56,527 nucleotides of DNA from Bacteroidales bacterium (GTDB lineage Bacteria; Bacteroidota; Bacteroidia; Bacteroidales; JAFGUD01). The position numbers and the translations under genes were made by a program. Positions 32,689-41,972 of this stretch are shown one piece after another. Each line of letters opens with the position of its first letter. Positions within the stretch are counted from its first letter, which is position 1. The stretch covers positions 1-56,527 of the forward strand of contig JAFGXO010000166.1 of the NCBI GenBank assembly GCA_016936595.1, in the 5' to 3' direction. The notes below the pieces were generated by a model. That model saw only the letters and a list, made by a program, of their open reading frames with translations, was not told the DNA's origin and made no database searches.

Positions 32689-33749
32689 TAAAAATATTAA
32701 CAATAGTTGGAGCTCGTCCACAATTTATTAAAGCGGCTGCAATAAGCAGAGAAATTAGTAAAAATTTTGATATTCAAGAAGTTATAGTTCATACCGGACA
32801 GCATTTCGACAAAAATATGAGTGATGTTTTTTTTACTGAAATGCAAATTCCAAAACCTAAATATAATCTTAATATTAATTCGCTTTCGCATGGTGCAATG
32901 ACCGGAAGAATGCTTGAACAAATTGAACAAGTAATTATCACTGAACGGCCTGATTTTGTGCTTGTTTTTGGCGACACAAATTCAACAATTGCCGGTGCAT
33001 TGGCAGCAAAAAAACTTCATGTTAAAGTTATCCATATTGAAGCCGGTTTAAGGTCTTTTAATATTAAAATGCCCGAAGAAGTGAACCGAATATTAACCGA
33101 TAGGATTAGTGATATTTTGTTTTGTCCAACTAATAAAGCTATTGAAAATCTTGATAATGAAGGCTTTGCAAATTTTAATATTAAAATTGTAAAATCGGGC
33201 GATGTTATGCAAGATACTGCAATTTTTTATACCGATTTAGCTAAAAAGCCTAATTTTGATGTGCCTTCAAATTTTGTTCTTGCAACAATTCACAGAGCTG
33301 AAAATACCGATGATATTGAACGATTGAAAAATATTTTTTCTGCTCTTAGTACTATTTCTGAAGATATTCCGGTTTTGTTGCCACTACACCCAAGAACAAA
33401 AAAAATAATTGAAAAAAATAATATCGATACTAAAAATATTCAAATTGTTGACCCTGTTGGTTATTTAGAAATAGTTTATTTGTTGAAAAACAGTAAATTA
33501 GTTCTTACCGATAGCGGAGGAATGCAAAAAGAGGCTTTTTTCTTTAGTTCTCCTTGTATAACTTTACGTGATGAAACTGAATGGGTTGAATTAGTTCAAA
33601 ATGGTTATAATAAAATTGTGGGTGCTGATACGGAAAAAATAATTTTGGCATATAAACTTCTAATTGATAGCTCTTTAGATTTTTCAGTTGATTTGTACGG
33701 TAATGGTAAAGCCTCGGAAGTTATTATAAAAAATATTCTTGAAATGTAA
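32685..33749 (+). CDS. wecB: Non-hydrolysing UDP-N-acetylglucosamine 2-epimerase
   Basis: The 354 residues begin with ILTIVGARPQFIKAAAISRE and include VHTGQHFDKNMSDVFF, LVFGDTNSTIAGALAAKKL, IHIEAGLRSFNIKMPEEVNR and LTDSGGMQKEAFFFSSPCIT, all WecB signatures. The enzyme interconverts UDP-GlcNAc and UDP-ManNAc and so supplies a ManNAc-type residue to the polysaccharide. No WecC-type dehydrogenase is adjacent, so UDP-ManNAc itself, or a modified form made elsewhere, is likely the donor. It has an ATGA overlap with the preceding membrane protein. Confidence 0.93.
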   Translation: MIKILTIVGARPQFIKAAAISREISKNFDIQEVIVHTGQHFDKNMSDVFFTEMQIPKPKYNLNINSLSHGAMTGRMLEQIEQVIITERPDFVLVFGDTNSTIAGALAAKKLHVKVIHIEAGLRSFNIKMPEEVNRILTDRISDILFCPTNKAIENLDNEGFANFNIKIVKSGDVMQDTAIFYTDLAKKPNFDVPSNFVLATIHRAENTDDIERLKNIFSALSTISEDIPVLLPLHPRTKKIIEKNNIDTKNIQIVDPVGYLEIVYLLKNSKLVLTDSGGMQKEAFFFSSPCITLRDETEWVELVQNGYNKIVGADTEKIILAYKLLIDSSLDFSVDLYGNGKASEVIIKNILEM

Positions 33750-33832
33750 TATTCTATTGGTGTAAAGTGTGCTTTTTTATATTCTTTTTCTGTTGTGTTT
33801 TATTATAAATAAATGATATTTTAATAAATTTT

Positions 33833-35056
33833 ATGAATATTTTACTTATAAATCATTATTCCGGTTGTCCTGAGTGTGGTATGGAGTTTAGACCATATTA
33901 TATGGCAAAAAATTGGACGGGCAATGGGCACAAAGTGTTGATTGTTGCTGCTACTTTCTCGCATTTGCGTAAAACTAATAAACAAATTACCGGTGATTTT
34001 TTATATGAAAATATTGATGGATTAGATTATTTATGGATAAAAACACCCGAATATAATACTAATGGTTTAGACAGATTAAAAAATATTTTAACTTTTGTAC
34101 GTAAATTAAATAAGTATTCGAGTGATATAGTTCAAAAATTTAAACCTCATGCTGTAATTGCTTCTTCAACCTATCCGGTGGATATTGCTCCCGCTAAAAA
34201 AATAGCAAAAAAAGCAAAAGCTAAGCTCATTTTTGAAATTCACGATTTATGGCCGTTATCGCCAATGGAATTGGGCGGGTATTCTAAATTTCACCCATTT
34301 ATTGCTTTTTTACAATATTTTGAAAATATAGCTTTCAAAAAATCTGATGCTGTTGTCAGTATTTTGCCAAAAACTTTGGAACATGCTAAAAATCATGGAC
34401 TTAAACCCGAAAAATGGCACTATGTTCCAAATGGAATTTATCTAAATGATTGGAAGAAATCTATTCCAATTCCCCAAAATTACGCTCAAAAATTAGATGA
34501 ACTTAAACAAAAAGGTTTGTTTTTAGTTGGATACACCGGAAATATTGGTGTTGCAAACGTTTTGAATTTTTTTATTGAAAGTAAAAATTATTTAGGCGAC
34601 AAAAAAATAGCTGTAATTTTATTAGGAACTGGTACAGAAGTTTATAATTTAAAAAAACTTGCTATTGATTTTAAACACGTGTATTTTTTTGACCCGATAG
34701 AAAAAACAGCTATTCCAAATTTTTTAAATAAACTTGATATTGTTTTTGTTGGTTTAAAACGTCAACCTTTATTTAGATTTGGAGTTAGTCCGAACAAAAT
34801 TTTTGATTATATGATGGCAAAAAAACCTATAATTCAAGCAATTGAAGCCGGTAATGATTTGGTAAGTGATGCAAATGCCGGAATAACAATTGAACCCGAA
34901 AATTCTGAGGAAATAGCAAAGGCTATTTTAAAATTTAGCCAATTTAGCAAAAATGAGTTAAATAAAATGGGTGAAAATGGACAAAAATTTGTTCTCAACA
35001 ATCATGAATACTCTGTTTTATCTGACAAATTTTTACAAATTTTACAAAATGCTTAA
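33833..35056 (+). CDS. GT4-family glycosyltransferase (WbuB type)
   Basis: This 407-residue GT-B enzyme has the N-terminal ILLINHYSGCPECGMEFRPY, common in WbuB-like transferases, then FEIHDLWPLSPMELGGYS, the linker VPNGIYLNDW and the C-terminal FLVGYTGNIGVANVLNFFIE, with VSPNKIFDYMMAKKPIIQA as the donor-binding E/D-x7-type region. It adds one sugar to the growing lipid-linked unit on the cytoplasmic face. WbuB-like enzymes often use UDP-ManNAc- or FucNAc-type donors, consistent with wecB just upstream, but this is inference. Its last 8 bases overlap the next gene. Confidence 0.88.
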   Translation: MNILLINHYSGCPECGMEFRPYYMAKNWTGNGHKVLIVAATFSHLRKTNKQITGDFLYENIDGLDYLWIKTPEYNTNGLDRLKNILTFVRKLNKYSSDIVQKFKPHAVIASSTYPVDIAPAKKIAKKAKAKLIFEIHDLWPLSPMELGGYSKFHPFIAFLQYFENIAFKKSDAVVSILPKTLEHAKNHGLKPEKWHYVPNGIYLNDWKKSIPIPQNYAQKLDELKQKGLFLVGYTGNIGVANVLNFFIESKNYLGDKKIAVILLGTGTEVYNLKKLAIDFKHVYFFDPIEKTAIPNFLNKLDIVFVGLKRQPLFRFGVSPNKIFDYMMAKKPIIQAIEAGNDLVSDANAGITIEPENSEEIAKAILKFSQFSKNELNKMGENGQKFVLNNHEYSVLSDKFLQILQNA

Positions 35057-36374
35057 AATTCAAGCTCCAAATACTTTTATCCCCGAAAAAACTTACATAA
35101 TTGATGTTTTATTTGGTGAGTTTTTAGGAATTGAATATAAAATTGAGTTTAAAGATTGTGTTGATTACAATATTTATATTGGTGATAAAAAAATTGTGTT
35201 TAAAGATAGTTTTTTTGCTAATTTTAACGAGAAAAAAGGATACCTTGACGAGCAAAATATTCCTCAAAATATTTTATTAACACAAAATAGATTTTGTATA
35301 GGAAAAAATATTCCTATTATTTATGGAAATGAAGAATTAGAAGTAACTGAAAATATTTATTGTGGTATTGATATTTTTGCTTCTTGTTATTTTATGCTTT
35401 CACGTTGGGAAGAAAATGTTATTGATCAAAAAGATGCACATTCCCGCTTTCCGTGCGAATTATCGCTTGCACAAAAAAATAATTTTCATCAGCGAGCAGT
35501 TGTTAACGAGTACTTGGAAATGCTGTGGAATATGATGCAATTTTTAGGCTGTAAACAGGTTCGTAAAATCAGAAATTTTGAAATAATTCCTACTCATGAT
35601 ATTGATTTTTTGAAACAATTTTCGAGTTTTTCAAAAGGAATTAAAAATGTTTTTGGTGATTTAATTAAAAGAAAAAATTTACGACTTTCATTTGAATCAT
35701 TAAAAAACTTTTTGGGAGTAAAATTTTTCAAAAAAAATGACCCTTTTTATACTTTTGATACTCTAATGAGCATTTCTGAAAAAAATAATTTAAAATCTCA
35801 TTTTTATTTTATTGCGGGCAAAGTTGGAGAGGCTGATGTGAAATATAATTTTATTGATTCTGATATAAAAATATTAATTGAGCATATTTTACAACGTGGT
35901 CATTTTGTTGGTATGCATGGAGGATATGATTCTTATGATAATATTACCCAACTAAAAACAGAAATTGATCGTTTTGAGCAATACAATTTAAAAATTAGTG
36001 AAGCTCGGCAACATTTTTTGCGTTTTAAAATTCCGGAAACTTGGCAATATATTAACAATCTTAATATAAAGTACGATAGCTCGATAGGATATACCAATAC
36101 GAGTGGTTTTAGAGCAGGTTCATGTTACGAATATTCGGTTTTTGATATAAAAAACAGGATTAAATTAAATTTAATTGAACGTCCATTGATATTTATGGAA
36201 ACTGTTTCGCAAAAAACTTACTCAGAAATTTCCGACTTTAAAAATCATTTACTAATGCTTAAAAATATTGTAAAAAAATATAATGGTCAATTTGTAATAT
36301 TATGGCATAATAGCAATATTAATGGCTATTTATGGAAGGAATATTTTAAATTATATTCAGAAATTTTAAAATAG
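35049..36374 (+). CDS. Polysaccharide deacetylase (NodB-like) family protein
   Basis: I start it at ATG 35049 (MLKIQAPNTFIPEKTYIIDV), giving 441 residues and an 8-base overlap with the GT4 gene; frames starting further upstream lie wholly within that gene. An N-terminal region of about 200 residues (FLGIEYKIEF, CGIDIFASCYFMLSRWEE) is the unassigned domain commonly fused to this subfamily. The NodB-like barrel then shows IIPTHDIDFLKQF (the Asp pair), SHFYFIAGK, GHFVGMHGGYDSYDN, SSIGYTNTSGFRAGSCYEYS and ILWHNSNINGY. The His-x-x-x-His metal site and catalytic Asp pattern fit CE4 relatives. It probably removes an acetyl group from the polysaccharide or a precursor. No signal peptide is visible. 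Confidence 0.85.
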   Translation: MLKIQAPNTFIPEKTYIIDVLFGEFLGIEYKIEFKDCVDYNIYIGDKKIVFKDSFFANFNEKKGYLDEQNIPQNILLTQNRFCIGKNIPIIYGNEELEVTENIYCGIDIFASCYFMLSRWEENVIDQKDAHSRFPCELSLAQKNNFHQRAVVNEYLEMLWNMMQFLGCKQVRKIRNFEIIPTHDIDFLKQFSSFSKGIKNVFGDLIKRKNLRLSFESLKNFLGVKFFKKNDPFYTFDTLMSISEKNNLKSHFYFIAGKVGEADVKYNFIDSDIKILIEHILQRGHFVGMHGGYDSYDNITQLKTEIDRFEQYNLKISEARQHFLRFKIPETWQYINNLNIKYDSSIGYTNTSGFRAGSCYEYSVFDIKNRIKLNLIERPLIFMETVSQKTYSEISDFKNHLLMLKNIVKKYNGQFVILWHNSNINGYLWKEYFKLYSEILK

Positions 36375-36385
36375 TTTTTCAACAA

Positions 36386-36420
36386 AAACCCCTACGATAA
36401 AGTAGGGGAGGATTGAGTTT
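36386..36420. terminator. Bidirectional terminator between the polysaccharide cluster and clpB
   Basis: A GC-rich 7-bp stem cccctac (36389-36395) / gtagggg (36402-36408) has a 6-base loop. On the minus strand it is followed directly by TTTTTG, and on the plus strand by a T run a few bases later. It sits in the 60-base gap between two convergent stop codons, so it likely stops both transcripts. Confidence 0.8.
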
Positions 36421-36434
36421 TTTTATATTGATTT

Positions 36435-39023
36435 TTAATTTCTAAATTTTAAATCTTCGTTTTCATAATCTACAATTATTTCTTTTTCTTTTTCAACATT
36501 ACCGGCAATAATGTTTTTTGCCAATGGATTTAAAATCTCTCTTTGAATGAGTCTTTTTATAGGACGTGCTCCAAATTGAGGTTCGTAGCCTGTTTCGGCA
36601 AGCCAGTTTAGAGCTTTTTCGGTAATTTTCATTTTTAAACCTTGTTCCGAAATCATTTTTTGAACCATTTTAAATTGAATATTCACAATTTCTTTTATTT
36701 CAGATTTTGATAATGGTTTAAACATAATAATATCATCAATTCGGTTCAAAAATTCAGGCGGTAACGATTTTTTCATCAGGCTTAAAACTTCATTTTGAGC
36801 TTCTGTTAAAATTTTTTCTCGGTTTTGATCATTTAAAGTTGTAAGTTTTTGTTGAATTAAATGCGAACCAATATTTGAAGTCATTATAATTAGTGTGTTT
36901 TTAAAATCAACAATTCGTCCTTTGTTGTCAGTAAGTCGTCCATCATCAAGAATTTGCAATAAAATATTAAACACATCAGCATGGGCTTTTTCAATTTCGT
37001 CGAGCAAAACAACGCTGTATGGTTTACGCCTAACAGCTTCAGATAACTGTCCTCCTTCGTCGTAACCAACGTATCCGGGAGGAGCTCCAATTAATCTCGA
37101 AACCGAATGACGTTCTTGATATTCAGACATATCCAATCGAGTAATTTGATTTTCGTCGTCGAATAAAAACTCGGCTAAAGCTCTGGCTAATTCAGTTTTA
37201 CCTACACCTGTTGTTCCAACAAAAATAAAAGAGCCCAAAGGTTTTCTTTTGTCTTGTAATCCGGCACGACTTCGTCTAACAGCATCAGCAACGGCAGAAA
37301 TTGCTTCGTGCTGTCCTACAACCCTGTTGTGAAGTTCTTTTTCAAGATTTAAGATCTTTTCTTTTTCGCCCGTAAGCATTTTGTTTACCGGTATTCCTGT
37401 CCATTTTGATACAATTTCTGCAATATCCTCGCTATCAATTTCTTCTCTAATTAATGAATCATTGCCTTGAACATTAGATAATTGACTTTGCAAAAGTTTT
37501 ATTTCGTTCTGAGCTTCAATTATTCTTCCATATCTAAGTTCAGCTACCCGTTCGTAGTTGCTTTCACGCTCGGCTTTTTCGGCTTCAAAGTTGTAATTTT
37601 CTATGTCTTTTTTTAATTGTTGAATCTTATCAATTACTTCTTTCTCTTGCAACCATTTTGCTTCAAGCGAAGTTTTTTCGGCTTTTAAATTTGCAATATT
37701 TTGTTCAATTTGAGTTAAATGAGTTTTATCCTTTTCGAGTTTTAATGCGGCTTTTTCAATTTCTAACTGACGAATTTTACTGTTTAAAATATCAATTGGC
37801 AGAGGAACCGAATTCATTTCTAAACGAAGTTTTGAAGCAGCTTCATCTATTAAATCAATAGCTTTGTCGGGTAAAAATCTATCGGTAATATAGCGTTGCG
37901 AAAGTTGAACTGCCGATATAATAGCGTCATCAGTAATACGTACTTTATGGTGATTTTCGTATTTCTGTTTTAAACCTCTCAAAATTGCAATCGAAGCGTT
38001 TATATTTGGTTCATCAATTAATACTTTTTGAAATCTGCGAGCTAATGCTTTATCTTTTTCAAAATATTTTTGATATTCGGATAAGGTAGTTGCGCCAATT
38101 GCTCTAAGTTCACCTCTTGCCAATGCCGGTTTTAAAATATTAGCTGCGTCCATAGCACCCTCGCTCTTTCCGGCACCCACAAGTGTGTGAATTTCATCAA
38201 TAAAAAGGATTATTTCCCCGTCGGCATTAATAACCTCTTTTACAACCGATTTTAAACGTTCTTCAAATTCTCCTTTATATTTTGCACCTGCAATAAGCGC
38301 TCCCATATCAAGTGAAAAAATTTGTTTTGATTTCAGATTTTCCGGAACTTGTTGTTTTATTATTTGATGAGCAATTCCTTCGGCTATTGCAGTTTTTCCA
38401 ACACCGGGTTCTCCAATCATTATAGGATTGTTTTTTGTGCGACGTGATAAAATTTGTAAAATCCTACGTATTTCTTCGTCTCTGCCAATTACCGGATCAA
38501 GTTTTCCGTCTCTAGCCATTTCATTTAAGTCAATGGCGTATTTTTTTAAGGCGTTATAAGTTTCTTCGGCTGTTTGCGAGTTTGCTTTATTTCCTTTTCG
38601 GAGTTCAGTAATTGCTGATTTTAGGCTTTTTTCTGCAACTCCCTGATTTTTAAGAATTTCGGCTGCAGGTGTTTTGGATTTTAAAATAGCCAATAAAATA
38701 TACTCAATTGTTGCAAATTCGTCACCGTCGGTTTTTGCCAAATTAACTGCGTTTGTAAGTGTTTCGGAAGTTTTAGGAGAAAGATATCTTTCACCGCCCG
38801 ATACTTTTGAGAATGATTCTATTTGTTTATCGATAATTGCTTCTAAGGTTTTGGTATTTACGCCAAGCTTTCCAAACATAAAGTTTGTTAGATTTTGATC
38901 TTTGTTAATAGTAGCTTTTAATAAGTGTGAATTTTCAACAGATTGATTGTTATTGTTTGTTGCAATTGTAAAAGCATCTTGAATTGTTTCTTGTGCTTTT
39001 ATAGTAAAATTATCAAGTTTCAT
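36435..39023 (-). CDS. clpB: ATP-dependent disaggregase ClpB
   Basis: This 862-residue class 1 Clp/Hsp100 chaperone has the full ClpB layout. The N-terminal Clp repeat domain spans about 1-145 ([18 protein letters not shown]). The first AAA+ domain has Walker A GEPGVGKT at 204-211. The coiled-coil M domain lies around residues 410-525 (Leu/Lys/Glu-rich, [15 protein letters not shown]). The second AAA+ domain has Walker A GTTGVGKT near 605 and the [20 protein letters not shown] sequence. The C-terminal motif [11 protein letters not shown] is also present. Hexameric ClpB works with DnaK to resolubilise aggregated proteins. The M domain separates it from ClpA and ClpC. It is a single-gene unit. 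Confidence 0.97.
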   Translation of the reverse strand: MKLDNFTIKAQETIQDAFTIATNNNNQSVENSHLLKATINKDQNLTNFMFGKLGVNTKTLEAIIDKQIESFSKVSGGERYLSPKTSETLTNAVNLAKTDGDEFATIEYILLAILKSKTPAAEILKNQGVAEKSLKSAITELRKGNKANSQTAEETYNALKKYAIDLNEMARDGKLDPVIGRDEEIRRILQILSRRTKNNPIMIGEPGVGKTAIAEGIAHQIIKQQVPENLKSKQIFSLDMGALIAGAKYKGEFEERLKSVVKEVINADGEIILFIDEIHTLVGAGKSEGAMDAANILKPALARGELRAIGATTLSEYQKYFEKDKALARRFQKVLIDEPNINASIAILRGLKQKYENHHKVRITDDAIISAVQLSQRYITDRFLPDKAIDLIDEAASKLRLEMNSVPLPIDILNSKIRQLEIEKAALKLEKDKTHLTQIEQNIANLKAEKTSLEAKWLQEKEVIDKIQQLKKDIENYNFEAEKAERESNYERVAELRYGRIIEAQNEIKLLQSQLSNVQGNDSLIREEIDSEDIAEIVSKWTGIPVNKMLTGEKEKILNLEKELHNRVVGQHEAISAVADAVRRSRAGLQDKRKPLGSFIFVGTTGVGKTELARALAEFLFDDENQITRLDMSEYQERHSVSRLIGAPPGYVGYDEGGQLSEAVRRKPYSVVLLDEIEKAHADVFNILLQILDDGRLTDNKGRIVDFKNTLIIMTSNIGSHLIQQKLTTLNDQNREKILTEAQNEVLSLMKKSLPPEFLNRIDDIIMFKPLSKSEIKEIVNIQFKMVQKMISEQGLKMKITEKALNWLAETGYEPQFGARPIKRLIQREILNPLAKNIIAGNVEKEKEIIVDYENEDLKFRN

Positions 39024-39177
39024 GGTTGCTGTTTATTTATGTTTTGCTAATGTATAACAAAAAAATTGCCGAACAAATTTTCAGAATAAGTAACTGACAA
39101 TCAGTCGTTAATACTTTTCTTTTTAAGAAAAATTGTCTTGACTGTTACAAAAACGCCTGACATTTTGACTTTTTTTG

Positions 39178-39185
39178 TATTTTTG
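39178..39185 (+). promoter_or_regulatory. -7 element TATTTTTG before the PorT-like/SLOG pair
   Basis: Exact TAnnTTTG match 18 bases before the ATG at 39203. A -33 element at the standard spacing is not clear. It would drive both the barrel gene and the SLOG gene 10 bases behind it. Confidence 0.45.
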
Positions 39186-39202
39186 TTAAGAAAGAATCAA
39201 TT

Positions 39203-39853
39203 ATGAAGAAAATATTATTTCTATGCGTCATTTTTTTGTTCAGCTTAAATGTTTTTAGTCAAAATAGTTTTGGTTTAAAGTTGGCCGGAGGAGTTTCAAA
39301 AATAACCGATGAACTTAGATATCAAAAAAAATCGGATTTTTTACCATCTGCTAATTTTGGAGCGTTTTACAACTATAAACTGTATAATAATTTTTTTGGA
39401 ATAGATTTATTAGTTGACCACATCGAGGGCAAAGTTTTTTCTAATTATCTTATTAGAGGTTGGTATTATTCTGACTATAATATGCAGATTAATAGTGATT
39501 TAAATCTCACTTATTTTTCTTTTCCTATTTATTTTGGAATTAAAGTTGATAAGCTATCAGCAATGATTAGTATTTCAAATTCTATTATTATACAAAAAAA
39601 ACTTAGCATGAATGTTATAAAAACAGATTTTCAAAATAATAATGTTATTTCTGCTGAAAATATTTTTGACTCAAAATATATTGAAAATTCAAATTCAAGT
39701 ATTGGATTAACTTTTTTGTATTCAATTTTTCCAAATGTAAGTGCTGAAATTAGTGGTTTTTTTGGATTAAAAACTATTTCAAATTATTCTAGAATAAATT
39801 ATAATACACGACAAATAACTTTTGGTATAAGATATTTTTTTATAAACATGTAA
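39203..39853 (+). CDS. PorT-like outer-membrane beta-barrel protein
   Basis: The 216 residues start with a signal peptide (MKKILFLCVIFLFSLNVFS, then QNSFGLKLAGG). The rest is made of alternating amphipathic strands ending in aromatic residues, with the final strand GIRYFFINM, as in small Bacteroidota outer-membrane barrels of the PorT/OmpA-barrel type. No globular domain is present. It shares a probable transcript with the SLOG protein downstream, which is an odd partner for an outer-membrane protein. Function unknown. Confidence 0.75.
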   Translation: MKKILFLCVIFLFSLNVFSQNSFGLKLAGGVSKITDELRYQKKSDFLPSANFGAFYNYKLYNNFFGIDLLVDHIEGKVFSNYLIRGWYYSDYNMQINSDLNLTYFSFPIYFGIKVDKLSAMISISNSIIIQKKLSMNVIKTDFQNNNVISAENIFDSKYIENSNSSIGLTFLYSIFPNVSAEISGFFGLKTISNYSRINYNTRQITFGIRYFFINM

Positions 39854-39863
39854 ATTAGTTGTT

Positions 39864-40646
39864 ATGGAACGAAATATAAACGAAATAAATAGAATTACTC
39901 TTGATGGCAATGAAAATATTGTTATTCAAGATGTATCAAACTCAACTGTAACAATTAACAAAAATAACACTGAAGAAATAAAAGAGTTCTTTTCGGCTTT
40001 TGGTAATAAAATTATGCAGCTTGAAGATATTATTTCCGGAAATAAAATGGAGTTTGCAAAATTAAAATCCTTACTTGTTGAGCAATATGTAAAAATAAAT
40101 AAAACAGTTATGGTTGTTGGCACCGGAAGTTATAATTTGCCCGAAAATGTTTATAAAAGCAGTGTTTTAGTTGCAAAACTTCTCTCTGAATTAAACTATA
40201 AAGTTGTTGTAGGAGGCTGGGAGGGTGTTGATTATGTTGTTGCCGATGAATACAGTAAAATTATTAGCACCACAGATTTTAGCCTGTCGGAAATGTTAAC
40301 ACAAGTTGTAACAAAGGGCAAAGCACCCATATTTAAAGGAGGCGAAATAACTTATGTTGAAAATGGTGTAATGGAATGGATTGAAGGGCTGAAAAAAGCC
40401 AAAGCTTTAATTGTAATTGGTGGGAATGGAGGTTCTTATGAGACTTTTTTATATGCTAAACAAGAAAAAGTAGTTGTTATTCCGATAGCCTATTCGGGTG
40501 GAGATGCCGAAAGAATTTATAACGAAATATCTACAGAATTAGTTAATTTTGATTTTTTAAACAACTTTAAAGATGATTTTTTAATGTTAAAATCGAAAGA
40601 TTTTATTTTTAATCTTAAATATTTATTAAAAAATCTTTTTGAATGA
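39864..40646 (+). CDS. SLOG/LOG-type Rossmann protein with an N-terminal NIV-Q tag
   Basis: The protein has 260 residues. Residues 10-36 (RITLDGNENIVIQDVSNS, TVTINKNN) form a short hydrophobic/Asn-rich tag. A helical or coiled segment (36-78) follows, then a Rossmann-type domain from about 80: VMVVGTGSYNLPENV, a second strand VVVGGWEGVDYVVADEYSK, then ALIVIGGNGGSYETFLYAKQ and VVVIPIAYSGGDA. The two glycine-rich loops and the overall layout are those of the SLOG superfamily (which includes LOG/lysine decarboxylase-like, DprA and TIR/SIR2-associated sensors of nucleotide-derived signals). Such proteins commonly act in defence or conflict systems. The N-terminal tag is nearly the same as the C-terminal tag of the SIR2-like protein at 46081-47055. 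The exact ligand or enzyme activity is unknown. Confidence 0.6.
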   Translation: MERNINEINRITLDGNENIVIQDVSNSTVTINKNNTEEIKEFFSAFGNKIMQLEDIISGNKMEFAKLKSLLVEQYVKINKTVMVVGTGSYNLPENVYKSSVLVAKLLSELNYKVVVGGWEGVDYVVADEYSKIISTTDFSLSEMLTQVVTKGKAPIFKGGEITYVENGVMEWIEGLKKAKALIVIGGNGGSYETFLYAKQEKVVVIPIAYSGGDAERIYNEISTELVNFDFLNNFKDDFLMLKSKDFIFNLKYLLKNLFE

Positions 40647-40754
40647 AGAATAAATTTTTTTGCACCTATTTAGCTAATCTTGCGTTATTAATATGTAATT
40701 AATTAAAACTCAAACAATTTTTCTTGTTGTTTTTAATAAATAATTGCCGCGTGC

Positions 40755-41861
40755 TTAATAGTTTTCAAGTTCAAAATCTAAGGTTTCAATTTCTTTTCCA
40801 TTAATAATAATACCAATTTTGTGTAATCCTAAATGAAATTTTCTGGTAGTAATTAATTTAAAACTTCTTTTTTTGCTAAAATGAATATTTTCAGCTGCTG
40901 TTATTTCTTTTTCTGAAATGTGATACATTTTAGGGCTTAAAGTGCCGTTTGCTTTTTGGTAGTATATTAAGTATTCAACCCTAATTTTTTCGTTTTTATT
41001 ACCCGAATTAAATATCGAAAAGTTAAACTTTAATTCAGTTCCAAGTTTTATTTTTTCTGAAGAGATTGTAAAATCTTTTAAAATAAGTTTATCCGAATAA
41101 ATAAATCCAAATAAATTTAAGGCTTGAACATTTCCATTTTTAAGCAAAGTCCTTAACCCATGTTTTAACATTTTGTCAGTTTTAATGTCTTCCCCAATAT
41201 GTTTTTTTGCAAAATCAAGAATAATTTCAGGGTGTTCTTTAGAAATATCGTTTAAATTATTTGATACGCTTAGTCTAACCCATTTATGTTCATCATTATA
41301 AAGAAGCTCTAATACTTCCATTACTTTTTGAGGATTGTTTTTTAGGTATGGTTCGGCATTTGCCCAAGGTAGTTTTGATCTGCACCCTTCACTTGCTAAA
41401 CGTCTAATTCTGTGGTCTTTATTTTTAGTCCATTCTATTGTTTTTGCAAACATTTCGTTTGGATAAGAATTATAAAACGGTCTGACTGCAAATTCACAGC
41501 TCATTAATTTTGTTACTTCTTCAATAGCAGTCATCGAACAATTAAAATCTTGAATTCCATAATCTTCAATAAAATCAGGTACAAATAAAAGTCCGATAGT
41601 TTCGTGTCTGAATTCAACTTTTTGTAAACCTTTTGCAATTTCAATTAATTGTTTAGATGCAATTTTGTAATCTTTATCTAAATAAGTTTTTAATATTTTA
41701 GCTATGTGGTGAGTTCTTTGTTTTAATTCTTTTTTCTCCCATTTTTTATCAAAAATAAGTTTTTTAAATTTTTTTTTATCAAATCCAACAGCAATCTCTT
41801 CGATAACGGTGCTAACTCTGCTAATGAATGAAATACTTACATAATCTTTAAGCTGAAACAT
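40755..41861 (-). CDS. AlkC-like DNA glycosylase (HEAT-repeat alkylation repair) with C-terminal Ig-like domain
   Basis: The 368 residues start with an all-helical HEAT-like repeat domain (1-255) containing FRHETIGLLFVPDFIEDYG, HRIRRLASEGCRSKLPWA and EHKWVRLSVSNNLNDISKEH, typical of the DNA alkylation repair AlkC/AlkD superfamily. Residues 265-368 are beta-rich (FTISSEKIKLGTELKFNFSI, HLGLHKIGIIINGKEIETLD) and look like the Ig-like domain that distinguishes AlkC from AlkD. AlkC/AlkD enzymes excise positively charged 3-methyladenine- or 7-methylguanine-type lesions without flipping the base. It lies divergent from sbcC (111 bases apart), so a DNA-repair neighbourhood is plausible. Confidence 0.8.
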   Translation of the reverse strand: MFQLKDYVSISFISRVSTVIEEIAVGFDKKKFKKLIFDKKWEKKELKQRTHHIAKILKTYLDKDYKIASKQLIEIAKGLQKVEFRHETIGLLFVPDFIEDYGIQDFNCSMTAIEEVTKLMSCEFAVRPFYNSYPNEMFAKTIEWTKNKDHRIRRLASEGCRSKLPWANAEPYLKNNPQKVMEVLELLYNDEHKWVRLSVSNNLNDISKEHPEIILDFAKKHIGEDIKTDKMLKHGLRTLLKNGNVQALNLFGFIYSDKLILKDFTISSEKIKLGTELKFNFSIFNSGNKNEKIRVEYLIYYQKANGTLSPKMYHISEKEITAAENIHFSKKRSFKLITTRKFHLGLHKIGIIINGKEIETLDFELENY

Positions 41862-41887
41862 TGTTTTTTATGTTTTGAAGAATTGTT

Positions 41888-41895
41888 CAAATATA
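41888..41895 (-). promoter_or_regulatory. -7 element TATATTTG of the AlkC-like gene
   Basis: Exact TAnnTTTG on the minus strand, about 27 bases before the ATG at 41861. No -33 at the usual spacing. Confidence 0.45.
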
Positions 41896-41972
41896 AACAA
41901 AACATTTGTATGGAAAATATTCTTTTGTAAAAAATCACAAAAAATCATTTATTTTGTGTAAATTTTATAATT

